Origin: Rhodoferax sp.
Lineage (GTDB): Bacteria > Pseudomonadota > Gammaproteobacteria > Burkholderiales > Burkholderiaceae_C
Assembly (NCBI GenBank): GCA_028711355.1
Contig: JAQTSL010000219.1
Location: 1 to 6,364, forward strand
Length of the DNA: 6,364 bases
Direction: 5' to 3'
Below, piece after piece: positions 1-5,908 of this stretch. The notes beneath the pieces are model-generated. The model made no database searches, had not been told where the DNA came from, and saw only the letters and a list, made by a program, of their open reading frames with translations. The translations under genes and the position numbers were made by a program. The first letter of the stretch is position 1. The number at the start of each line of letters is the position of its first letter.

Positions 1-1436
1 AACACACTGCGCATACGTGCCCCCACCTGAACCAGCAAAGCGTCGCCCGTGCTGTGACCAAAACTGTCGTTGATGGTTTTGAAAAAGTCCAGGTCAATGA
101 ACATCACCGCCACCTGTAACCCGGCGCGCGCAGCGCGCGCCAGCGCCTGGTCCAGTTGCAGCCGAAACAGCCAGCGGTTGGGCAACCCGGTGAGTTCATC
201 ATGGGTGGCCTGGTGTTTCAGCGACTCTTCGTATTTCCGGCGCTCAGTGAGGTCACGAATGTAGGCAATGGCGTAGGGCTCGCCCTCATCGTCCCAATGA
301 CCCAGGGCAATATCGACCGGCAGCATCTGGCCATCGCGGCGCATCAGGTTCAAATCCATCAAGCCCATCGGTCTGGAGTGCGGCATGGTGAAGTGATCGC
401 GCATGGATTGCGCATGGCGCTGGCGCAGTCGTTCGGGCAAAAAGATATCGACGTTTTGGTCAAGCAACTCCTGCGGCGTGTAGCCTGAGATGGCTTGCAT
501 GGCCGGGTTGGCCAGCAAAATTTTGCCGTTGCCGTCCACCCACAAAACGCCGTCCGGGGCAGCACTCAAAATCAATTTTTCGCGTAAATGCTGCACCTCC
601 AGGCGTTGCAACGGTCGCTGTAGTGCCTCATTGAAAGTGGCGTGAAACAAATACAAATAGGCCGCCACTTTGTAGCTATGCCCGATGGCGTTGGCAGCGT
701 CCTTGTCCACGATCCCCAGCATGGCAAAAAACAACTCAGACACCGCGGACAAGCCAGCGGCGAATGCCAGCGCCATGATGCATTCACGTTGCAAGGCTTG
801 GCGGCGCCGCCACAGAACACCAATAGTGGCCAAATGAATGGCAATGATCAGCCATTCCAGGCGGATATTTAACGGGGTCAGACCGACCCCCGGTACAAAC
901 AGCGCCGGTACCTGTTGCGGCCAAAGCAGCCCAATGCCCGCCAACAGGCCAACCCCGCCCAGCATCATTGTCAAAGCGATGCGCTTGCGCAGAACGCTGA
1001 CCGCAGCCGCCACGCCCAGCCAAACATACAGCAGCAGCGCGCCCGCAGCCAATAACCGTGCCGCCAGCCAGAAGAAAATGGATTTGTGCGGTGTGTTGGG
1101 GCTGATGGCATCGGGCATGCCCACATAACTCATCAGATGTAAGAAATCGAGCAACCCCACACCGAGAAACATGATTCCAAGCAGCACTACGGCACTTTTT
1201 CGAACCGACAGGATTGCGCGATAACCCGTGACAAAAATCAGTATCGCCACCACCACGGCGAAAATTTCCATGGCCGTGTGGAGAAACAGAAAATCGGCCG
1301 CGTTCAGTAGCACAAGGTGCCCCGAACGCGACACCCACCACAGCAGGGGCACCGCCAATACCAGCAGTCCCAAGCCGAATGCGCTTTGGTAGGGGTGGCT
1401 GTGCATCCCTGAGATTGCGGACTGACCTGGTTTCAT
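1..1436 (-). CDS. MASE3-PAS-GGDEF diguanylate cyclase, C-terminus cut off
   Basis: Predicted inner-membrane diguanylate cyclase making c-di-GMP from two GTP. The frame stays open from the ATG at 1436 to the window edge (478 residues). Residues 18-270 form about eight hydrophobic segments matching MASE3, a membrane sensor domain of unknown ligand: HTAMEIF at 53-59, LLDFLHLMSYVGMPD at 95-109 and GHSYK at 252-256. A PAS domain follows (about 284-397; SAAPDGVLWVDGNGKILLANPA, read across 291-312). The GGDEF domain starts near 405 with DELTGLPNR (413-421), FIDLDFFK (446-453) and GHSTGD (460-465). The GGDEF loop and any RxxD inhibitory site or downstream EAL domain lie outside the window, so activity cannot be judged. 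The start overlaps the stop of the upstream 61-residue gene (ATGA, 1433-1436). A GGAG lies at 1445-1448, 8 nt upstream, so translation is probably coupled. The family call is firm; the sensed signal is unknown. Confidence 0.9.
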   Translation of the reverse strand, partial: MKPGQSAISGMHSHPYQSAFGLGLLVLAVPLLWWVSRSGHLVLLNAADFLFLHTAMEIFAVVVAILIFVTGYRAILSVRKSAVVLLGIMFLGVGLLDFLHLMSYVGMPDAISPNTPHKSIFFWLAARLLAAGALLLYVWLGVAAAVSVLRKRIALTMMLGGVGLLAGIGLLWPQQVPALFVPGVGLTPLNIRLEWLIIAIHLATIGVLWRRRQALQRECIMALAFAAGLSAVSELFFAMLGIVDKDAANAIGHSYKVAAYLYLFHATFNEALQRPLQRLEVQHLREKLILSAAPDGVLWVDGNGKILLANPAMQAISGYTPQELLDQNVDIFLPERLRQRHAQSMRDHFTMPHSRPMGLMDLNLMRRDGQMLPVDIALGHWDDEGEPYAIAYIRDLTERRKYEESLKHQATHDELTGLPNRWLFRLQLDQALARAARAGLQVAVMFIDLDFFKTINDSFGHSTGDALLVQVGARMRSV

Positions 1437-1618
1437 TTGATTTTCTCCATGATGTCATGGACAAACTCATTGGCGGCCTGGCGTCTTGTCGTATCCAGCT
1501 CAAATTGCAGGTCGCGTAGCTCCAGCGATGCGCGGGTCCAGGCGTCACGCAAGCGGTTGAGCGCCTCTACCAATGGGTCAACGGTCCAAGGCGCATATGA
1601 GTCAGACTGACGCTTCAT
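1433..1618 (-). CDS. unrecognised 61-residue helical protein between aer and cyclase
   Basis: I do not recognise this family. The protein has 61 residues, starts MKRQSDSYAPW and ends HDIMEKIK. Residues 14-60 look like one long charged amphipathic helix with many Leu/Ala/Arg/Glu and no Gly or Pro, which suggests a coiled coil or a partner-binding helix. There is no signal peptide or membrane segment, so it is probably cytoplasmic. I chose the ATG at 1618 because GGAGG lies 9 nt before it. An in-frame ATG ten codons upstream has that GGAGG inside its own coding sequence, and another ATG six bases upstream of 1618 is closed at once by TGA. It lies 33 bp after the aer stop and overlaps the cyclase start by four bases, so it belongs to the same operon. 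An adaptor for the receptor or the cyclase is a guess from position only. Confidence 0.7.
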   Translation of the reverse strand: MKRQSDSYAPWTVDPLVEALNRLRDAWTRASLELRDLQFELDTTRRQAANEFVHDIMEKIK

Positions 1619-1630
1619 CCCATTTGTCCT
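1616..1630 (-). promoter_or_regulatory. ribosome binding site deciding the start of the 61-residue gene
   Basis: Read on the minus strand, GGAGG sits at 1628-1632 and is followed by ACAAATGGG and then ATG at 1618-1616. The 9-nt spacing is normal. The strong purine match fixes the start at 1618 rather than at the longer in-frame ATG near 1648. Confidence 0.65.
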
Positions 1631-1651
1631 CCTGTGTTCACAACCCACGGG

Positions 1652-3199
1652 TCAAACAGAAAACACCTTGACCGCATCCACCAGGCGCTGCGCCTGTTCA
1701 TCCATGCTGGTAGCGGCGGCGCTGCTTTGTTCGACCATGGCAGCGTTTTGCTGGGTCATTTGGTCAAGTTGTGCCACGGCCATGCCGACTTGTGTAATCC
1801 CTTGCGATTGCTCCTGCGAAGCGGTCGTGATTTCGTTCATCAGATCATTGACGCGTTTGACCTGTGCCACCACCTCGTTCATGGTCTGGCCGGCCTCGGC
1901 TACCTGGCGCGAGCCGCTTTCAACCTTGCTGACCGAATCATCAATCAGCGCCTTGATTTCTTTGGCGGCGACCGCCGAGCGTCCGGCCAGGCTTCGCACT
2001 TCAGTGGCCACCACCGCAAAGCCACGCCCTTGCTGGCCTGCGCGCGCCGCTTCTACCGCGGCATTGAGCGCCAGAATATTGGTCTGAAAAGCGATCCCGT
2101 CGATGACTTGAATGATGTCGGCAATCTTGCGGCTGGAGGCGGTGATCAGGTCCATGGTGGCTTTCACGTTGGTCATGACCTCGCCACCCTTTTCAGCCAC
2201 CTGGGTGGCACCCAGGGTGAGCTGACTGGCCTGGTGCGCGGTGTCCGAGTTTTGTTTGACAGAAGCGGTTTGCTGCTCCATGGCCGCTGCTGTCTGCTCC
2301 AGGTTGGCGGCAGCTTGCTCGGTGCGATTGGACAAGTCATTGGTGGCTGCGGCAATTTGCTGACTGGCCACTTGCACACTGGCCGTCTGCTCATAGACAT
2401 CGGCCACCAAGGACTGCAGGTTCAGCCCGGCCTGGTTGATCGAGCGGGCAATCAGGCCAATGTCGTCACAGCGGTTCAAATTCAGATCTTGCGCGGCCTC
2501 CCCAGTGGCCACTTGCTCTGCTGCCGCCAAAATCTGGCGAAGCGGGAGAATAATGTGCGACTCGATGGCCCAGTCCGCCAGCAACAGGCTGGTGGCCACT
2601 GCCGCACCCACCGCCACCAACGCGCCAGTGGCCAGGCCGGACAAACCCAAAGCCACCCCGGCGGCCACCCCCACGCAACCCAAGGGCAGGCGCACCCGCC
2701 ACGCGGTTGGCAACAACTGCCCGGCACTGGTCCAGCGCAGCAAGCCGGTGCGCACGATCAGCCCGCGATAGAAGGCCAGACCGTTGGCGCGGCCTTCCTT
2801 GAAACGTGCATAAAGTTCTTCAGTAGCGTCCACCTCGGCACGCGCCGGCTTGGTGCGTACCGACAAATAACCCACCACCTGGCCGTTGCGACGCATCGGT
2901 GCCGCATTGGCGCAGACCCAATAGTGGTCGCCATTCTGGCGCCGGTTTTTGACCAAGGCACGCCACGACTGCCCGTCCTTCAGACTGCGCCACATATCTG
3001 CGAAGGCCTCCACCGGCATATCGGGGTGCCGCACGAGGTTGTGCGGTTGCCCGATCAAATCATCGCGTTCAAAGCCGCTGGTGCGAATGAACGCCGCATT
3101 GGCGTAACTGATGTGACTGCTGGTGTCGGTGGTGGACAACAAGGTTTCAGAACTCGGAAACTGGTATTCCTGTTGGGTCACTGGCAGATTAACTCTCAT
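1652..3199 (-). CDS. aer: Aer-type PAS aerotaxis receptor (methyl-accepting chemotaxis protein)
   Basis: Membrane-anchored energy/redox sensor that, in the E. coli Aer family, holds FAD in a cytoplasmic PAS domain and signals through CheA/CheW. The 515 residues compare with about 506 in E. coli Aer. From my memory of that protein the first 115 residues align without gaps, including VTQQ at 7-10, STTD at 22-25, GQPHN at 50-54, VRHPDMP at 56-62, W79 and KNRRxNGDHYWV at 84-95. These include the Arg/His/Asp (57, 58, 60) and Asn85 associated with FAD binding. A Gly/Ala-rich hydrophobic stretch (about 172-208) is the membrane hairpin. A HAMP-like segment follows (about 212-262), then the long signalling coiled coil with the conserved tip IDGIAFQTNILALNAAVEAA (366-385). 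The C-terminus (DAVKVFSV) lacks a CheR/CheB-binding pentapeptide, as in Aer. A GGAG lies 7 nt before the ATG. It is followed in the same direction by the small protein and the cyclase. Confidence 0.93.
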   Translation of the reverse strand: MRVNLPVTQQEYQFPSSETLLSTTDTSSHISYANAAFIRTSGFERDDLIGQPHNLVRHPDMPVEAFADMWRSLKDGQSWRALVKNRRQNGDHYWVCANAAPMRRNGQVVGYLSVRTKPARAEVDATEELYARFKEGRANGLAFYRGLIVRTGLLRWTSAGQLLPTAWRVRLPLGCVGVAAGVALGLSGLATGALVAVGAAVATSLLLADWAIESHIILPLRQILAAAEQVATGEAAQDLNLNRCDDIGLIARSINQAGLNLQSLVADVYEQTASVQVASQQIAAATNDLSNRTEQAAANLEQTAAAMEQQTASVKQNSDTAHQASQLTLGATQVAEKGGEVMTNVKATMDLITASSRKIADIIQVIDGIAFQTNILALNAAVEAARAGQQGRGFAVVATEVRSLAGRSAVAAKEIKALIDDSVSKVESGSRQVAEAGQTMNEVVAQVKRVNDLMNEITTASQEQSQGITQVGMAVAQLDQMTQQNAAMVEQSSAAATSMDEQAQRLVDAVKVFSV

Positions 3200-3393
3200 G
3201 GGCGGACTCCTGAAAAAAAGGCGGGTTTCGTTTGCATCATGTTAAACGGGCGGTGTTGCTGGTTCATGTCATGCTGGCGTTCCTGACCAAGCCAACGACT
3301 CATGTCGCGGACCAACCGCTGATCAAAATGATCAGGCGTGTTGCAGATTTCAAGGGGTTGAGATTCAATACCGTAAACCCAAGCAAAAGTCAT
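3196..3393 (-). CDS. possible small ORF (65 residues) upstream of aer, doubtful
   Basis: An open frame starts MTFAWVYGIESQPLE (ATG at 3393; an in-frame GTG lies at 3402) and ends with a TGA that overlaps the aer ATG as ATGA (3196-3199), the same arrangement as two other gene junctions here. The sequence is polar and includes DHFDQRLVRDMSRWL, which could form an amphipathic helix. Against it: no ribosome binding site precedes either start, third positions are only about half G/C, far less biased than the neighbouring genes, and I recognise no family. It could equally be part of an untranslated leader of aer. Confidence 0.25.
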   Translation of the reverse strand: MTFAWVYGIESQPLEICNTPDHFDQRLVRDMSRWLGQERQHDMNQQHRPFNMMQTKPAFFSGVRP

Positions 3394-3442
3394 GCCGCGC
3401 ACGCAAAGTGCACGGGCTGGTTGACAAGGCGGGTTCAGGGCC

Positions 3443-3483
3443 TAACGGACGTGACTACCAGGGTCGGGGGTAGTCAAACGTTA
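3443..3483 (-). promoter_or_regulatory. two-part stem-loop at predicted 5' end of aer transcript
   Basis: An 8-bp perfect stem, TGACTACC (3452-3459) with GGTAGTCA (3469-3476), closes a 9-nt loop. Outside it, after a 4/2-nt internal loop, TAACG (3443-3447) pairs with CGTTA (3479-3483). With the promoter proposed at 3494-3523, this structure would form within the first few nucleotides of the aer mRNA. No T-run follows on either strand, so it is not an intrinsic terminator. It could be an mRNA-stabilising or regulatory leader hairpin, or the DNA operator of a dimeric regulator. Confidence 0.55.
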
Positions 3484-3493
3484 CTGTTTACAA

Positions 3494-3523
3494 AGTATAT
3501 AGACTTTTGTTGCGTTATATCAA
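3494..3523 (-). promoter_or_regulatory. sigma70-like promoter for the aer operon
   Basis: On the minus strand, TTGATA (3523-3518) and TATACT (3499-3494) are separated by 18 nt. Each matches the -35 and -10 consensus at five of six positions. Transcription would start near 3486-3488, giving a leader of nearly 290 nt to the aer ATG. The -10 box sits in an imperfect palindrome (ACAAAGT at 3490-3496, ACTTTTGT at 3503-3510). The -35 box is bracketed by GCGTT (3512-3516) and AACGC (3528-3532). Both could be operator sites. No sigma28 (flagellar) consensus was seen, although E. coli aer uses one. Confidence 0.5.
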
Positions 3524-3555
3524 TTTCAACGCTTCTTAAATCGAGTCTGTTTGTG

Positions 3556-4203
3556 TTAAACGTTTATCGTTTCTGCCGCGCGAATGATGTCCTGCGCCAG
3601 CTCGATCAATTTGCGCCGCTGGCGACGTGCGCCTTGGCGCAGCGCCTCAAACGCAGCCGCACGGGCAAGATGCTGCTGCATCATGGTGATGCCCACCGCC
3701 AGGTTGATGTCGCGCTCGTTGTCCAGCGCGGTTTGCAATTGCAGGCGTGAGGTGCGCAGCGCCTGTAGCTCGTTGGCGCGGGCCAGCGCGGCCTCTATCA
3801 CCGGAATCAGTTGTACCGGGTTAATTGGCTTGACGGCGTAGCTTAAAGCGCCCTGTTGGGTGGCTTGAGCCACGGTGGCCGGGTCGCTGTAGGCGCTGAG
3901 CATCATGAACGGGATGTGGTCCAGCTCGTGCAGCCGCTGTGCCAGCGTCAAACCACTTTGACCGGGCATGTGTACGTCCAAAATCACCAATTGGGGCCGT
4001 TGGTGCCCTTCGGTTAACCAGTTTTCTGCTTCCTCTACAGATTCTGCGCTGCTGATCTGGTAGCCCGCCTCGGTCAGGGCGTGGGCCAGGGTGGTCAAAA
4101 CCAGGCGGTTATCGTCCACCAACAGCAGGTGTTGGCCAGGGGCGCTGGTTGCGCTGGTACCGCTGGCGCGGCGGGTGATGTCGTGGGTGTTCTGGTCGCT
4201 CAT
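3556..4203 (-). CDS. response regulator, receiver-ANTAR (AmiR/NasT type)
   Basis: Cytoplasmic two-component regulator whose output domain is expected to bind RNA and prevent transcription termination. A polar tail (1-24) is followed by a receiver domain (about 25-140). The acidic pair is D30/D31, the phosphoacceptor is D76 (VILDVHMPG), the switch Ser is S103 and the conserved Lys is K125 (VKPINP), so the phosphorylation machinery is complete. A coiled-coil linker (about 141-165) leads into an ANTAR domain (about 160-212): AVGITMMQQHLARAAAFEAL at 169-188, then KLIELAQDII at 198-207. The usual A-K/R-G at the domain start is A-V-G here (V170). The 215 residues are slightly more than usual, mostly through the N-terminal tail. 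The ATG overlaps the kinase stop (ATGA, 4200-4203) and no good ribosome binding site precedes it, so translation is probably coupled. The kinase partner is almost certainly the gene just upstream. Its RNA target is not evident in the window. Confidence 0.92.
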   Translation of the reverse strand: MSDQNTHDITRRASGTSATSAPGQHLLLVDDNRLVLTTLAHALTEAGYQISSAESVEEAENWLTEGHQRPQLVILDVHMPGQSGLTLAQRLHELDHIPFMMLSAYSDPATVAQATQQGALSYAVKPINPVQLIPVIEAALARANELQALRTSRLQLQTALDNERDINLAVGITMMQQHLARAAAFEALRQGARRQRRKLIELAQDIIRAAETINV

Positions 4204-5891
4204 GTCTGGCTTGGCGTGTCAAGGGCAATTAAAGGCGCTGTCATGTGCAGCAAGGTTTGCACCTGGTTGTCAACTTGCGTCTGGGTGATACACAAGCCCT
4301 GGCGCGGGCGCAGCGACTCAATGAGCTGCAGGCCGTGGTGGTGCGCGGTGGTGCGATCGGTGTCGTTGCGCAAGTGGCCCGCGTTGAGAATGCGCAATTC
4401 AACCCCTTCAGGGCCTGCGCCTTGGCGCAGCGTGACGCTGACGTGTCCCTGCGCTTTGCCGCCATGTTTGACGGCATTCACCAGCAGTTCGTTGAGCACC
4501 AGCGCCATTGATACTGCCTCGTTTTCTTCTACCACACGGAAAATCCAATTTTTCGGCACGTCAAAGGTGATTTCCATTTGCCAGCACCGGCTGGTTGCCA
4601 GAGCAATCTCGCTTGCTAACTCGCACAGAAGTACCTTGGACTGGTCTTGTTGACCACTTAATCCATGAACCACCGAAATAGCGTTGAGATGCCCAGCGAC
4701 CAGTCCCATCTGCTCTGCAATTTCTGGCTTTTGATTGGCAAACTGCTGTAGCAATCCGCCGATGCCTTGCAGGTTGTTCTTGATGCGATGATGCACCTCA
4801 CGCACCAGCGCATCGCGGTGGGCTGCTTCGAGTTGGATGCGTTGTTGATCTTGTTGGTGCTGGAGGGTTTCGTCACCGAAGGTCATCACATAGTGCGTGG
4901 TTTGTCCCAAGTCATTTTTAACTGCTGTGGTATTGCCCTTGGCAAAGAAGTCGTCACCACTTTTTAGCTGCAACCAGCGATCAGTACGAATTGATCCCAG
5001 CGCCATAACTTCGAACCAAATCGCATCATAAGACGAATCAGAGTGTCGTTTTGATCGGAGCAGTCGGGTGGATTTTCCCAGCACATCCTGCTCACTGTAG
5101 CCCGTGATTTCCGTAAAGGCCCGATTGACACGCAGAATATGGCATTGACTGTCCATCACCACAATGGCGTCCTTGGACTCAAATGCGGCAGCCGCAATAC
5201 GAAGCTCATCCTGAGCCTGCTGTAGTGCAGTGATGTCGATCAGCACCAGATGCAGGGCCGGTGCGCCGTCGGCATCAGGTACAGTCACGCCATCCATGCG
5301 GGCGAAAAATTGGCTGCCATCGTGCTTGCGCATGCGCAATGTGCATGACTGCGAGGTGCTCGTTTCAGACAGTTTTTTGCGCAGCAAGTAATAGGTGTCC
5401 TGGTCTTGCCGGTCAATAAAGCGGCTGAAGGCCTGCAACGCCAACTGGCTTCTGGCCACGCCCAGCAGGCTCGCAGCGCAGAGGTTGGCTTGCCGGATCA
5501 GTCCATCTTCACTGACGCTGACGTAGCCGACCGGTGTCAAGTCATAAAAGTCGAAGTAACGTGTTTGAGCCGTGTTGCGCTCGGCCTGGGCGCGGCGCAA
5601 CTCGTCGTTTTGCATTTCCAGCTCGATCTGGTGATTGCGTAGTTCCTGAATCAGTTGACGCGTTCTCTCGGGCGACAAGGTCGCCAAGTCATCTGGCAAT
5701 TTGGAGCTGGCATCCGGTGTCATCTTTGAGCGCAGCTGCAGCACGGGGCCCACAACGTCTCGGCCGACGTGGTCACGAGCAAGGCCGGATTGGGCAATTT
5801 GTGCATCAGGCTGCATCAACACATCAGAGGGTTGTGGCATTTGTTCGGGGGTACAGAGCTCACGATACCGGTTAAATAGATTTTTTCCCAC
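4200..5891 (-). CDS. PAS-PAS-HisKA_2 sensor histidine kinase, cytosolic
   Basis: Soluble sensor kinase expected to phosphorylate the receiver-ANTAR protein encoded directly downstream. There is no membrane segment. An N-terminal region of no recognised domain (1-70) is followed by a short coiled coil with the common linker HQIELEMQNDELRRAQ (87-102). PAS1 follows (about 112-222; FYDLTPVGYVSVSEDG at 115-130), then PAS2 (about 231-345; ILRVNRAFTEITGYSEQDVLG, read across 252-272). The kinase core starts near 350 with REVHHRIKNNLQ (364-375), where H368 just before Arg is the likely phosphoacceptor. The N-box is NELLVNAVKHGG (467-478). The expected Asp of the G1 box is replaced (ILNAGHLRND, 501-510), while the later HGLQLI (519-524) is kept. 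The start is the only in-frame option upstream of M18: GTG at 5891 with AAAGGA just 3 nt away. An out-of-frame ATG at 5908 has a better ribosome site. The last four bases overlap the regulator start. Confidence 0.92.
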   Translation of the reverse strand: MGKNLFNRYRELCTPEQMPQPSDVLMQPDAQIAQSGLARDHVGRDVVGPVLQLRSKMTPDASSKLPDDLATLSPERTRQLIQELRNHQIELEMQNDELRRAQAERNTAQTRYFDFYDLTPVGYVSVSEDGLIRQANLCAASLLGVARSQLALQAFSRFIDRQDQDTYYLLRKKLSETSTSQSCTLRMRKHDGSQFFARMDGVTVPDADGAPALHLVLIDITALQQAQDELRIAAAAFESKDAIVVMDSQCHILRVNRAFTEITGYSEQDVLGKSTRLLRSKRHSDSSYDAIWFEVMALGSIRTDRWLQLKSGDDFFAKGNTTAVKNDLGQTTHYVMTFGDETLQHQQDQQRIQLEAAHRDALVREVHHRIKNNLQGIGGLLQQFANQKPEIAEQMGLVAGHLNAISVVHGLSGQQDQSKVLLCELASEIALATSRCWQMEITFDVPKNWIFRVVEENEAVSMALVLNELLVNAVKHGGKAQGHVSVTLRQGAGPEGVELRILNAGHLRNDTDRTTAHHHGLQLIESLRPRQGLCITQTQVDNQVQTLLHMTAPLIALDTPSQT

Positions 5892-5908
5892 TGATCCTTT
5901 AAGTGCAT
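5816..5908 (-). other. short ORF (30 codons) overlapping kinase start, out of frame
   Basis: The ATG at 5908 follows AGGA at 5915-5918 with a 6-nt spacer, a better initiation site than the kinase GTG. Its frame (MHLKDQWEK...) runs into a six-A run (5881-5886 on the opposite strand as T6) and ends with TGA at 5816-5818. A -1 shift on the A-run would join it to the kinase as MHLKDQWEKNLFNRYREL. It may be a leader peptide, the true kinase start reached by slippage, or a sign of a one-base homopolymer difference. Confidence 0.4.

Larger units (their letters stand above)
3200..3555. other. 356-bp regulatory interval between response regulator and aer
   Basis: There is no convincing gene in this stretch. 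It holds the aer ribosome binding site (GGAG at 3207-3210 on the minus strand), a doubtful small ORF, a two-part stem-loop (3443-3483) and an A/T-rich promoter block (3490-3532). The block 3480-3555 is clearly richer in A/T than the flanking genes. No intrinsic terminator with a T-tract was found after the response regulator stop at 3556, so read-through from the kinase/regulator pair into aer is possible. Confidence 0.7.

Noticed and set aside
123..141. Perfect GC hairpin GGCGCGCG-CAG-CGCGCGCC
   Set aside because: It lies inside the GGDEF gene and follows from the Ala/Arg codon run encoding ALARAARAG. No T-tract or other sign of a terminator.
784..1548. Minus-strand open frame of about 254 codons overlapping the cyclase
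   Set aside because: It is a different frame from the MASE3-PAS-GGDEF protein and covers the same bases. The product has no recognisable domain, while the cyclase frame has clear membrane helices and motifs.
1634..3286. Plus-strand open frame of about 550 codons
   Set aside because: It is exactly antisense to aer, whose protein matches a known family from end to end. The plus-strand product is rich in His/Gly/Arg with no domain, typical of a shadow frame in GC-rich DNA.
3510..3523. FNR/Anr-like box TTGATATAACGCAA on the minus strand
   Set aside because: Only the first half matches the consensus. Its centre would be near -30 and overlap the -35 box, not at the activating -41.5 position. Worth remembering only because some aer genes are oxygen-regulated.
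3232..3750. Plus-strand 172-codon frame
   Set aside because: It runs across the aer promoter region and antisense to the ANTAR regulator, has no family resemblance, and changes composition midway.
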